Below, in pieces: positions 44,801-53,178 of a stretch of DNA of 64,000 bases. Position 1 is the stretch's first letter; the number at the start of each line of letters is the position of its first letter. The stretch is from the NCBI GenBank assembly GCA_045568635.1, contig JBJLAO010000001.1, forward strand, positions 124,001-188,000. Reading direction: 5' to 3'. Both the position numbers and the translations under genes were made by a program. The DNA is from MedAcidi-G1 sp000817085. Lineage in GTDB: Bacteria > Actinomycetota > Acidimicrobiia > Acidimicrobiales > MedAcidi-G1. The notes below the pieces were generated by a model. That model saw only the letters and a program-made list of their open reading frames with translations, was not told where the DNA came from and did not search any database.

Positions 44801-45584
44801 AACAATCATAGATCTTATTGCAGAGCAACAAGCTCTTGACGAGGTCGTTGAGAAACTAGATACTCATATGTGGACAGTGCCAACTTCTAGCGATAGGTGG
44901 AATGTTGCTGACCAAATCGGACATCTTACTTATTTCGACAATGCAGCATCCTTAGCGATAACTAACCCTGAAAAATTCAGATCTTCTGTAGATGATCTTA
45001 TTGCTTCAGCTGTGAATGGTTCCGAAGCATCTGATGACTTCACACTAGGCCACTATCGTTCACTCACCCCAGAATCTCTACTGGCCACATGGAGAAAAGG
45101 GCGCGAAAATTTAGCAAATTCAGCCTCAACTCTTAGTAATGAAAGTCGTGTGATTTGGTACGGGCCTTCAATGGGATCAAACTCATTTCTGACTGCGAGA
45201 CTCATGGAAGTTTGGGCACATGGGCAAGACATAATTGATGCTGTAGGAGGTGACCGTCCAGACACACAAAGACTCCGTCACATTGCTCATCTGGGTGCCA
45301 TTACCCGTCAATGGTCATACATGAACCGGCATCTAGAAGTCCCGGAAGGTGAAGTTTACATTTCATTAGTGGGACCTGATGAAGAAATTTGGACTTGGGG
45401 ACCTTCAGATGCACCGGACTCCGTTGAAGGACTTGCTAAAGATTTCTGTCTGGTGGTTACCCAGCGTCGACATCTTCGAGATACAGAGCTCAAAGTAAAC
45501 GGAGATACTGCAAAAGAATGGATGGAACTTGCGCAAGCTTTTGCTGGACCCCCCACAGACGGACCCACGAAAAGGAGTGACTGA
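44787..45584 (+). CDS. TIGR03084-type metal-binding protein (DinB/maleylpyruvate isomerase-like)
   Basis: 265 residues, preceded by GAGGAA inside the end of tetR. It looks like the actinobacterial TIGR03084 family: DLIAEQQALDEVVEKLDTHMWTVPTSSDRWNVADQIGHLTYFDN, with His in the DinB metal position, then VWAHGQDIIDAVG and HIAHLGAITRQWSYMNR. The three His (GHLTYFD, WAHGQD and the HIAHLG area) likely bind a divalent metal. Homologues act in thiol-dependent (mycothiol) chemistry in some cases; the function of this family is unproven. The stop overlaps the following crotonase start. Confidence 0.87.
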   Translation: MDINETIIDLIAEQQALDEVVEKLDTHMWTVPTSSDRWNVADQIGHLTYFDNAASLAITNPEKFRSSVDDLIASAVNGSEASDDFTLGHYRSLTPESLLATWRKGRENLANSASTLSNESRVIWYGPSMGSNSFLTARLMEVWAHGQDIIDAVGGDRPDTQRLRHIAHLGAITRQWSYMNRHLEVPEGEVYISLVGPDEEIWTWGPSDAPDSVEGLAKDFCLVVTQRRHLRDTELKVNGDTAKEWMELAQAFAGPPTDGPTKRSD

Positions 45585-46354
45585 TGAACCTTATAGGTAC
45601 AGAATTTGACGACGGAGTTTTAACCGTAACTCTCCAAGACGAAGAAAATAGAAATGCTCTCAGCGTAGGACTTACTTCAGAGTTAGCACAAACTCTTGAT
45701 GAAGCTGAAGGGAACCCCGACGTACGAGTAATTATTTTGACCAACAGCGGTCGGGTTTTCTGCGCAGGAGCAGATCTATCAGAAAGATCATCACGTAAAG
45801 AGGACAAATCTTCGACTAAACCAATTGATCCATTAGAAATTTTTGGAAGATTTAGAGAATCATCCAAACCTTATATAGGAAAAATCTCTGGACACTGTGT
45901 GGCGGGCGGAATGGGAATCGCTGCCGCAATGGATATCTCAATATCGATAGAAGAAGCAAAATTTGGCTTCACCGAAGTTCGTATAGGTGTCGCTCCTGCG
46001 ATGATTTCAGTGCTGTGTCTTCCCAAAATGCGGCCTGCTGAAGCAAGTGAAGCTTTTCTTCGCGGCAATCGTTTCTCAGCTTCAGAAGCTGCGCGAATGG
46101 GTCTAATTAATGCTGCAGTTCCTGCAAATGAAATCGACTCTGTAATTCAAGAAATAGTTTCTGATATTAAAGCCGGAGGACCTGAAGCAATCGCTGCTGC
46201 CAAACAACTAACATTACGAGTTCCTCAAATGCAAGTAGATGAAGCTTTTACCTGGACATCCGAGTTGTCCGCAAGTCTCTTTAAAGGTGAAGAAGCTCAG
46301 GAGGGAATGCGAGCATATTTAGACAAGAGACCTCCATCTTGGATGAACGATTAA
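45584..46354 (+). CDS. enoyl-CoA hydratase/isomerase family protein
   Basis: 256 residues, one crotonase domain. Motifs: DEENRNALSVGLTSELAQTL, oxyanion segment VFCAGADLSE, GHCVAGGMGIAAAMD and FGFTEVRIGVAPAMISV. The Glu usual in the GGxxELA segment is absent (GGMGIAAAMD), while the Glu in FTEVRIG is present, so it may be an isomerase, lyase or a hydratase with one Glu. It is the last gene of the carboxylase/AtuA operon and is a candidate for the hydratase after carboxylation (methylglutaconyl- or isohexenylglutaconyl-CoA type). Confidence 0.9.
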   Translation: MNLIGTEFDDGVLTVTLQDEENRNALSVGLTSELAQTLDEAEGNPDVRVIILTNSGRVFCAGADLSERSSRKEDKSSTKPIDPLEIFGRFRESSKPYIGKISGHCVAGGMGIAAAMDISISIEEAKFGFTEVRIGVAPAMISVLCLPKMRPAEASEAFLRGNRFSASEAARMGLINAAVPANEIDSVIQEIVSDIKAGGPEAIAAAKQLTLRVPQMQVDEAFTWTSELSASLFKGEEAQEGMRAYLDKRPPSWMND

Positions 46355-46367
46355 TCTTCACAAATTT

Positions 46368-47147
46368 TTAATATGGCATTGTCCCGCCATCAACAGGGAA
46401 CAAGCATCCTGTGATATTTCGAGCTTCATCACGGGCAAGCATCAAAGCTACAGCGGCAACTTCTTCTACTGTGTTAGGCCGCTTTATGGCAGCTGGCTGA
46501 GTGAACATATCTGCTGCTTCCTCTAATGTAACTCCCATAGTTTCTGCGGTAGCTGGCATTGACTCATAGAACATATCTGTGAGTACCAGACCTGGCAAAA
46601 TAGCATTAACTGTGATCCCTAAGGTTCCTACTTCGTGTGCGGCAACTTTCACGAGTCCGTTTATCGCATGTTTGTTTGACGTGTAGTTAGACAGGGTAGC
46701 TTTAGCGAGTTTTCCTTCCATTGAAGACATCGCAATTATCCGTCCTGACTCCTGGGGAATCATATGACCTAAAGCTTTTCGCATGCCCCAGAAAGTGTGA
46801 TTTAAATTTATATCCAACGCATGATTCCAAACCTCATCGGTCATCTCTGCCACAGGAGCGGCTCCCATAATGCCCCCTGCATTTAAAACAACAATGTCAA
46901 GTTTCCCGAAATGTTTAACTGTCTCATCGATAAGTGATTCAACTTCAGATTGATTAACCGCATCGCAGGCTATGAAATGAGCATTTTCTCCCGCATCCAT
47001 TTCCACGAGAGCTTGCTCACCTTTTTCAGCACTTCTTCCACTTACTACGACTTTGGCACCCTCAGATAAATAAATTTCTGCTATTGCCCTACCGATACTT
47101 CTCGTACTCGCAGTTATTACCGCAACTTTTCCTTCTAACTTTCCCAT
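46368..47147 (-). CDS. short-chain dehydrogenase/reductase
   Basis: 259 residues from the ATG at 47147 with AGGAG upstream; a longer frame to 47225 would overlap the upstream SDR gene. Motifs: VAVITASTRSIGRAIAEIYL (cofactor), VLNAGGIMG, the catalytic SSMEGKLAKATLSNYTSNKHA (Ser-Tyr-x3-Lys) and TGCLFPVDGGTMPY at the end. It is very similar in plan to the following entry and is probably a tandem duplicate. It lies convergent to the crotonase gene and is the distal gene after the Baeyer-Villiger monooxygenase. Confidence 0.92.
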   Translation of the reverse strand: MGKLEGKVAVITASTRSIGRAIAEIYLSEGAKVVVSGRSAEKGEQALVEMDAGENAHFIACDAVNQSEVESLIDETVKHFGKLDIVVLNAGGIMGAAPVAEMTDEVWNHALDINLNHTFWGMRKALGHMIPQESGRIIAMSSMEGKLAKATLSNYTSNKHAINGLVKVAAHEVGTLGITVNAILPGLVLTDMFYESMPATAETMGVTLEEAADMFTQPAAIKRPNTVEEVAAVALMLARDEARNITGCLFPVDGGTMPY

Positions 47148-47163
47148 CTTTGAATCTCCTCGT

Positions 47164-47943
47164 TTAGTAAGGCACCTGGCCGCCGTCGACATTAATAAGT
47201 GAACCGGAAATACCCGCTCCAGCATCTGACGCCAGCAAAACAGCTACAAGAGAAACGTCTTCAACTTCATTTAATCTTTTTATCGCTGAGGGGGCAGCCA
47301 TCATGTCTAAGAATTCTTGAAATTCCATACCTAGCGCTTCGGCTGCAACGCGTCCATCACTATTCATAACATCTGTGAGAATTCCGCCAGGACATAATGC
47401 ATTCACTGTTATTCCCATTGCTCCTACCTCATGAGCTACTACCTTAGTGAGACCATTAAGACCATGCTTAGTAGTCACATAATGAGAATTAGTAGGAATG
47501 ACAGTTTTTCCATACATGGAAGAAATATTGATTATTCGACCCCATTCTTGTGGAATCATGTATTTTAAAGCTCGCCGCATACACCACATGGGGTGATTTA
47601 GATTCCAATTCAAAACAAAATTCCAAATCTCATCACTCATGTCTACTAATGGGGCTGCGTCACCACCTCCACCAGCATTATTTACCATGATGTCGATTTT
47701 TCCAAAATGCTCAACTGTTTGGTCCACAAGGCTTTCACAAACAGCCTGCTCTGTTACATCACCAGAAATAAAATGTAAATTTTCTCCAGCCCCTATTTCT
47801 GAAAGTGCTTGCTCCCCTTTTTCAGGACTTCTTCCATTTATTACGACTTGGGCGCCTTCTTCCAAAAATGCTTCTGCAATGGCTCTTCCAATTCCACGAG
47901 TTCCGCCAGTCACACAGGCAACCCGTCCGTCTAATTCTCCCAT
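47164..47943 (-). CDS. short-chain dehydrogenase/reductase
   Basis: 259 residues from the ATG at 47943, downstream of AGAGGGG; the in-frame extension to 48021 is rejected. Motifs: VACVTGGTRGIGRAIAEAFL, VNNAGGGGDAA, ISSMYGKTVIPTNSHYVTTKHGL (Ser, Tyr-x3-Lys) and SGSLINVDGGQVPY. It shares its length and the NGRSPEKGEQALSEIGAGEN segment with the SDR 16 nt downstream (SGRSAEKGEQALVEMDAGEN), showing a recent tandem duplication. It may make the ketone substrate for the monooxygenase upstream. Confidence 0.92.
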   Translation of the reverse strand: MGELDGRVACVTGGTRGIGRAIAEAFLEEGAQVVINGRSPEKGEQALSEIGAGENLHFISGDVTEQAVCESLVDQTVEHFGKIDIMVNNAGGGGDAAPLVDMSDEIWNFVLNWNLNHPMWCMRRALKYMIPQEWGRIINISSMYGKTVIPTNSHYVTTKHGLNGLTKVVAHEVGAMGITVNALCPGGILTDVMNSDGRVAAEALGMEFQEFLDMMAAPSAIKRLNEVEDVSLVAVLLASDAGAGISGSLINVDGGQVPY

Positions 47944-48023
47944 GGATACCCCTCTATATTTCTTTCTTCTTAAATGATAATAACGACTCAGTTGCCATGT
48001 GGTGCAAGCGGGTAATGACAAAA

Positions 48024-49829
48024 CTAGTTGAATTTAAGACCCTTAAAATCTCCGTCGTTACGCCAGCCTTCCATCAGTTTAAAAAATTCAACTGACCCTC
48101 CACCATAAGGAGCCCCTTGACGGGCTTTTTCATTTAAATGACCCTCATTATTGTAATAACCAGGTGTGCATTCTGTACTTCCTGGTCCTGATCCGATTGG
48201 ACCGCGCGCTTTTTCAACTATGGTTTTTACCCACTCATCTTCAGCTTCTTGCACAACATCTACCGTTAAGTAACCTTCATCAACTGTGTGTTTAATTATG
48301 CAAACAGTATTTGTTGCTGCCTCGTCTAAAAGGTGAGGAAAATTAACTGTGAAAGCACCCTGATTGGCGCCCAGCATGAAATAGTTTGGATACCCGCTGG
48401 TTTGCAATCCATGCAGAGTTGAAACTCCATGTTCATCCCATTTCTCTGTAAGAGTTCTACCATCAGCTCCCACCACTTGGCACCCAGCACGTCGTTCGTA
48501 CCCAGTGCCTACTTCAAATCCAGTTGCGAAAATTATGCAATCAACTTCATATTCTTCCCCTGCTACGACCACGCCTCCAGAGGTAATTTTTTCGACTCCT
48601 AAACCACCTGTGTCAATAAGATCAACATTTTCTCTATTAAATGTAGGTAGATACTCATCGTCAAAGCATGGCCTCTTACAAAAAAGCGCGTACCAAGGTT
48701 TTAAAGCTTCTGCTATTTCAGGATCATCAACACTTTCCTCCACACGCTTTCTAATCGACTCCATTTTTTCAAAATTTGCCATCTCAAGAACTTCCAATAA
48801 GTCCATCTCGGGTTGCACCGCACCTCTTCTGTACATATCGGCGATATTGCCTATCAGGTCAGTCCAACAGTCATCAACTAAATCAACTTCTTGGGGTATC
48901 CCTGAAACTAAATTGTTGAAGTTCTCCATTCTCTCCTTATGCCAACCTGGTTCGAGAGATCCAGCCCACTCGGAGTCTGTAGGTCTGTTACCTCTAAAAT
49001 CAACTGATGAAGGAGTTCGTTGAAAGACATACAAATGCTTAGAGGCTTTACCAAGGTGTGAAACACACTGAATAGCGGTGGCCCCTGTGCCGATGAGAGC
49101 CACACGTTTATCCGCTAAACCTGTTAAATCATCATTCGGGGAACCGCCCGTATAGTCATAGTCCCAACGACTGGTATGGAACACATGGCCCGCGAAGGTG
49201 TCTATACCTTCGATTCCGGGAAGCTTCAACTTGTGCAAAGGTCCTGAAGCCATGACTACAAATCGAGCTTTTATAGCATCACCTCTGTCAGTAACTACTA
49301 TCCATCGACTCGTATTCGCATTCCATTGAATGCTTTTCACTTCTGTCTGAAAGCAAACGTCTTTATCTAGGTCAAAGCGATTAGCAATAGCACGAGCATG
49401 TTCTTGTATCTCAGTTGCAGACGCATATTTTTCAGAAGGAATTTTATCGACTTCTTCAAGAAGAGGTAGATAGATGTAGGATTCAACGTCACAACGGGCA
49501 CCCGGGTATTGGTTCCAATACCAAGTTCCACCAAAATCAGCACCTTTCTCAATTAAAAGAACATCATCAATCCCAGCGTTCTTTAAACGCGCCCCTGCTA
49601 TCAGGCCTCCAAAACCACCACCAATAACAACTACATCAACTTCGTTACTAAGTGGATCTCTTTCAATAATCTTTCCCCCACGGTTATCTATAGAAAAGTG
49701 AGAAAAGGTTCCAGTAGCTTCAAGATACTGTTCATTACCATCTGAACGAATACGTTTATCACGCTCCGCCTTATACCTTGTCCTTAAAGCATCTGGGTCA
49801 AAATCAATAGTTGTCTTAATTTCCGTCAT
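48024..49829 (-). CDS. Baeyer-Villiger / flavin-containing monooxygenase
   Basis: 601 residues, like cyclohexanone-type BVMOs with an N-terminal extension. FAD-binding GGGFGGLIAGARLKNAG at about 72-88 is followed by GGTWYWNQYPGARCDVESY; the BVMO fingerprint FAGHVFHTSRWD (F-x-G-x3-H-x3-W-D) is near residue 210; the NADPH motif is ALIGTGATAIQ; a later FATGFEVGTGY is typical. It inserts oxygen next to a ketone to give an ester or lactone, using NADPH and FAD. It is the first gene of a run with two SDRs on the same strand. Confidence 0.94.
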   Translation of the reverse strand: MTEIKTTIDFDPDALRTRYKAERDKRIRSDGNEQYLEATGTFSHFSIDNRGGKIIERDPLSNEVDVVVIGGGFGGLIAGARLKNAGIDDVLLIEKGADFGGTWYWNQYPGARCDVESYIYLPLLEEVDKIPSEKYASATEIQEHARAIANRFDLDKDVCFQTEVKSIQWNANTSRWIVVTDRGDAIKARFVVMASGPLHKLKLPGIEGIDTFAGHVFHTSRWDYDYTGGSPNDDLTGLADKRVALIGTGATAIQCVSHLGKASKHLYVFQRTPSSVDFRGNRPTDSEWAGSLEPGWHKERMENFNNLVSGIPQEVDLVDDCWTDLIGNIADMYRRGAVQPEMDLLEVLEMANFEKMESIRKRVEESVDDPEIAEALKPWYALFCKRPCFDDEYLPTFNRENVDLIDTGGLGVEKITSGGVVVAGEEYEVDCIIFATGFEVGTGYERRAGCQVVGADGRTLTEKWDEHGVSTLHGLQTSGYPNYFMLGANQGAFTVNFPHLLDEAATNTVCIIKHTVDEGYLTVDVVQEAEDEWVKTIVEKARGPIGSGPGSTECTPGYYNNEGHLNEKARQGAPYGGGSVEFFKLMEGWRNDGDFKGLKFN

Positions 49830-49877
49830 CTGTTCCTAGCCATCGGCGACAAGTAAGCCTTAATTTGATTCTATTTG

Positions 49878-49950
49878 AGCGGACGACGAGATTTGAACTC
49901 GCGACCCTCACCTTGGCAAGGTGATGCTCTACCAGCTGAGCTACGTCCGC
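49878..49950 (-). tRNA. tRNA-Gly (anticodon GCC)
   Basis: A 73-nt cloverleaf: acceptor GCGGACG pairs with CGTCCGC, D-arm GCTC/GAGC, anticodon stem TCACC/GGTGA with loop TTGCCAA giving GCC, and T-arm with AGTTCAAATCT. The discriminator is U; no CCA is encoded. Confidence 0.94.
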
Positions 49951-50012
49951 GTGGAAATCACCCTACCAATCAACAAAGCATTATGCGTTTTAGAGCCCTC
50001 GAAGATCTATAA

Positions 50013-50360
50013 TCAGTTATTTTCTTCGACGTCTTCATATATGTCACTGGTTGTAGAAGTGACCCCTGCATCTTCGATTTTGCTGTGACCAGCTTCAACT
50101 ACATTGGTTTCTTCCATAGCTAACTTTTTGGGTTTTGTATGCCACCAGTAACCTACAGTTCCTGCCACCACCAGTCCGGCAAGAATTCTTAGCGTGACTA
50201 CGATCTGGTCTATTCTCTCCTCGGTTGTGTTCCCACTTTCATCTACCTCTGGAGGAATAGTCTCAATTGTCATATTCTGAGCTAAAGAAAAATCGATGTT
50301 TGGAACATACGAAAAAATAGAACAAAAAATAGCAGCTAGAAATATAATTCTTTTAAGCAT
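50013..50360 (-). CDS. small secreted membrane-anchored protein of unknown function
   Basis: 115 residues. A signal peptide spans about 1-27 (RIIFLAAIFCSIFSYVP, cleavage near SLAQ). A second hydrophobic helix (VVTLRILAGLVVAGTVGYWW) at about 53-72 is followed by a basic KPKK and an acidic C-terminal tail ending in EDVEENN. The layout is a short extracytoplasmic segment with one membrane helix and a cytoplasmic tail. I do not recognise a family. It lies between metX and tRNA-Gly on the minus strand. Confidence 0.62.
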   Translation of the reverse strand: MLKRIIFLAAIFCSIFSYVPNIDFSLAQNMTIETIPPEVDESGNTTEERIDQIVVTLRILAGLVVAGTVGYWWHTKPKKLAMEETNVVEAGHSKIEDAGVTSTTSDIYEDVEENN

Positions 50361-50434
50361 CGTTATTCATGTCCTCAGAACAATCGTAGTACCTGTTTCG
50401 TAATGTAAGTTTCAATTGCAAAATGACATTTCTG

Positions 50435-51667
50435 CTACCCAGTACTTATTTTTGAAAGAAAACTTTCTAAATGAACTCCAATTTCTTTTACTGCTAAAAG
50501 AAAGCCGTCGTGGCCATCGGGGCTGTCAACTATGTGATAGTCGCATTCACCTCCGGCTCCTATCACCGCTTCTTTCATCTCTTTCTGCTGATAGGGAGGG
50601 TATAGAGCATCTGAAGAAATACTTAAAGTTATTACGGGCACTCGTGCGATCCTTTCCAGTGCACTTTTTAAACTTCCTCTATCTCTTGAAATGTCATGCA
50701 AGTCCATCGTCCTATTTAGAAGCAAGTAGCTATTAGCATCAAACCTTCTAGCTAACTTCTCGCCGTGATAATCGAGATAGGACTCGACTTGAAACCGGTC
50801 CCATAGACCATAGATAGATCGCGGATCAACTAAATCTCTTCCAAACCTGTCGGAGTAAACACTTTCACTTCTGTAGGTTGTCTGAGCCAGAGAACGAGCT
50901 ATTGCAAGTCCCGCAGTGGGACCATCCCCTTGTTCAGCCTTATAATAATTGCCACCTCTGAACCTAGGGTCAAGCGAAAGAGCCGTTCTACCTATTGCAC
51001 TCCAAGCGATCTGCTGTGCGCTTGCCTTTAACGTAGTAGCCAAAGGTGCTAAAGACGCAACTCGATCAGGAAACATGACCCCCCATTCGAGTACTTGCAT
51101 GCCACCCATTGAACCGCCAACTACGCAATTCCATTTTTCAATACCTAAATGATCTGCAACATGCTTTTGACATCTAACGATGTCACGAATTGTTATTACG
51201 GGAAAATCAGTTCCAAATGGTTCTCCAGTCTTCGGATTTATACTTGCGGGACCAGTGGAGCCTTGGCAACCTCCCAAAACATTTATACAAACTATAAAGT
51301 TTTTTTCAGTATCCAATGCGCAACCTGGACCAATAAGACCATTCCACCAACCGGGTGTGGAATGACTAGGTTCAATGTCGCCGTAGGCATGCGAATCCCC
51401 TGTCAGTGCGTGACAAACCAATATTGCATTATCTGCCCGTGGAGATAGTTCCCCCCAAGTCTCGTAAGCCATGCTTATGTAATCTAGAGTTTCTCCGCTC
51501 TCTAAAACGAATGGTTGCCCACTAACCACTTCCACAAAATTACGATTACCTACACCTTGATCTATAGACCATGCTCCAGAAGCGGGGATATCGTCGCTAT
51601 AAGAACGAGGATGAAAAGGTAAACGAACAGACTTACGTCTGTCATTAATAAATCTTTTTATCCTCAT
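50435..51667 (-). CDS. metX: homoserine O-acetyltransferase
   Basis: 410 residues from the ATG at 51667 with GGAGG just upstream. Motifs of MetX: ILVCHALTGDSHA, GWWNGLIGPGCALDTEKNFIVCINVLGGCQGSTGP, the nucleophile VVGGSMGGMQVLEW and the C-terminal Asp (ISSDALYPP) and His (SPDGHDGFLL). It acetylates homoserine, the first committed step to methionine; metY is at 31475-32761. A SAM riboswitch lies in the leader (51748-51834), so expression should fall when SAM is high. Confidence 0.95.
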   Translation of the reverse strand: MRIKRFINDRRKSVRLPFHPRSYSDDIPASGAWSIDQGVGNRNFVEVVSGQPFVLESGETLDYISMAYETWGELSPRADNAILVCHALTGDSHAYGDIEPSHSTPGWWNGLIGPGCALDTEKNFIVCINVLGGCQGSTGPASINPKTGEPFGTDFPVITIRDIVRCQKHVADHLGIEKWNCVVGGSMGGMQVLEWGVMFPDRVASLAPLATTLKASAQQIAWSAIGRTALSLDPRFRGGNYYKAEQGDGPTAGLAIARSLAQTTYRSESVYSDRFGRDLVDPRSIYGLWDRFQVESYLDYHGEKLARRFDANSYLLLNRTMDLHDISRDRGSLKSALERIARVPVITLSISSDALYPPYQQKEMKEAVIGAGGECDYHIVDSPDGHDGFLLAVKEIGVHLESFLSKISTG

Positions 51668-51698
51668 TTTTCCTCCGCAAACAGACTCTCAATCGGAG

Positions 51699-51726
51699 CC
51701 GGCAGGGAAAAATAACCACCCGCCGG
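51699..51726 (-). promoter_or_regulatory. leader hairpin between the riboswitch and metX
   Basis: CCGGC...GCCGG with an adjacent GGG/CCC, interrupted by one bulged base, makes an 8-bp stem around a U-rich loop, about 20 nt upstream of the metX ribosome site. It is a likely part of the riboswitch expression platform (terminator-like or ribosome-site control); which of these is not resolved. Confidence 0.5.
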
Positions 51727-51747
51727 ACACTTCATTGTCTCTTTAAG

Positions 51748-51834
51748 ACCGCATCCTTACCTACTAGATAAGTGAGCACCTTGGGTGTCCATCCCAGGTT
51801 GCCGGACCCAAAATTGAGCCTCTCTTGATGTATT
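51748..51834 (-). promoter_or_regulatory. SAM riboswitch (SAM-I/IV clan) upstream of metX
   Basis: The minus strand carries the SAM-I core elements in order: ATCAAGAGAGG (51819-51829), CCGGCAACC (51797-51805), then AAGGTGCTCA (51773-51782) and a short P4 hairpin CTTA...TAAG. P1 can be formed by CATC (51827-51830) and GATG (51752-51755). The k-turn part of a standard SAM-I P2 seems absent, so the SAM-I/IV-variant type fits best. It lies between the helicase stop and the metX start, as expected for methionine genes. Confidence 0.85.
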
Positions 51835-51847
51835 TACATTCTAAGAG

Positions 51848-51868
51848 GTGCATGAAAGCATCATGCAC
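51848..51868 (-). terminator. hairpin after the helicase gene, possible terminator
   Basis: GTGCATGA and TCATGCAC form a perfect 8-bp stem with a 5-nt loop, 30 nt after the helicase stop and just before the metX riboswitch. It is not followed by a U-run, so intrinsic termination is uncertain. Confidence 0.4.
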
Positions 51869-51897
51869 GGTCCCAGAGATTTTGCTGTATTCTTTGA

Positions 51898-53064
51898 CTA
51901 ATCTGCCTCTAAATCAGGGTTCCATACAATTAAATTTTTTAACCTTTCATCATTAGAGAACATCTCAACTATTGGCTGTTTAAGGCCAAGACGTCTCATA
52001 AGTTTTCGAATTTCAAGTTCCTGATCCCAGCAAATCAAACTCACCACTACCCCGCTCCCACCTGCTCTTGCTGTCCTGCCAGAACGGTGCAGATACGTTT
52101 TAGCGTCTGAAGCTGGATCGTAGTGGATTACTACTTCAACATCATCGACATGGATCCCCCTTGCTGCCACGTCAGTTGCAACTAATGTTCTTATTTTCCC
52201 TTTAGTGAAATCTTTTAAAGCTCTTTCACGCTGCGTTTGCCTCAGATCCCCATGTATGGCCGCCGCAGTTACATTTTCTTGTAAAAGTTTGGATGCTAAC
52301 TTGTCTGCCCCCCAACGAGTTTTCGTAAAAACTATTGTTTTTTTAGAAGAATTTATTATCGCAGCAGCTACTTTTACCTGATCCATTTCATGGACGGCGA
52401 TAAAACGGTGCTGCATTTCTGCAACCGTTACTTCACGTGAATCTACTTCATGCATTGCAGGGTCTTGCTGGTAACGACTTATCAAACCACTTACCATGCC
52501 ATCTAGAGTTGCTGAAAATAACAAAGTTTGATGATCCACTTCCACCTGTCGCAGTATCCATTCAACTTGTGGCATAAATCCCATGTCTGCCATTCGATCA
52601 GCTTCATCAATAACAATTTTCTCAACACCTTTTACTGAGATATCGCCTCTTTCTAATAAATCGATTAAACGTCCTGGTGTTGCAACAACAAAATCAACCC
52701 CTCTCTTCAGGAAATCAATCTGTTTTTCTATAGGAGCGCCCCCATAAATAGCTTTTGTTCTTAGGCCTTTCTTCAAAGCTAAAGGTTCAAGCTCCTTACA
52801 CACCTGAACAGCGAGCTCACGTGTTGGAACAAGAGCTAAGCCTGTCGGTTTTCCCGGTTTAGAAGCTGGTAATAGTTGCAGCAATGGCAAACCAAAAGCA
52901 ATTGTTTTTCCTGACCCTGTTTTTGCCTTTCCGCAAACATCTCTTCCTTTCAAAATATCTGGAATAGTTATTTTCTGTATTTCAAAAGGCTCAGTTATAC
53001 CTTGATGGCTTAACTCATCAACCAAGTCTTTTTCTATTCCTAATTCAGAAAATCCGACACTCAT
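51898..53064 (-). CDS. DEAD-box RNA helicase
   Basis: 388 residues from the ATG at 53064 with AAGGA upstream. All core motifs are present: Q motif GITEPFEIQK, Walker A AKTGSGKT, PTRELA, TPGR, DEAD in VIDEADRMADMGF, SAT, IVFTKTRWGADKL, and HRSGRTARAG. There is no long basic C-terminal extension, so it is a minimal helicase like RhlE or a short CsdA. It likely remodels RNA in ribosome assembly or decay, or in cold adaptation. The upstream region has a 30-bp tandem duplication. Confidence 0.95.
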   Translation of the reverse strand: MSVGFSELGIEKDLVDELSHQGITEPFEIQKITIPDILKGRDVCGKAKTGSGKTIAFGLPLLQLLPASKPGKPTGLALVPTRELAVQVCKELEPLALKKGLRTKAIYGGAPIEKQIDFLKRGVDFVVATPGRLIDLLERGDISVKGVEKIVIDEADRMADMGFMPQVEWILRQVEVDHQTLLFSATLDGMVSGLISRYQQDPAMHEVDSREVTVAEMQHRFIAVHEMDQVKVAAAIINSSKKTIVFTKTRWGADKLASKLLQENVTAAAIHGDLRQTQRERALKDFTKGKIRTLVATDVAARGIHVDDVEVVIHYDPASDAKTYLHRSGRTARAGGSGVVVSLICWDQELEIRKLMRRLGLKQPIVEMFSNDERLKNLIVWNPDLEAD

Positions 53065-53118
53065 TGTTTCCTTACCTTTACAGTCCAATCTGGGAAAAAA
53101 TTTTAATCTTGCTTAAAG

Positions 53119-53178
53119 TTTTTATTATCTAAAGCGATCATTCAGCTTTTTTTATTATCTAAAGCGATCATTCAGCTT
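53119..53178. repeat. perfect 30-bp tandem duplication over the end of the cyclase gene
   Basis: 53119-53148 and 53149-53178 are identical. The second copy contains the stop codon and last codons of the cyclase gene (stop at 53168-53170); the first copy is the non-coding duplicate between that gene and the helicase gene. Confidence 0.93.
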
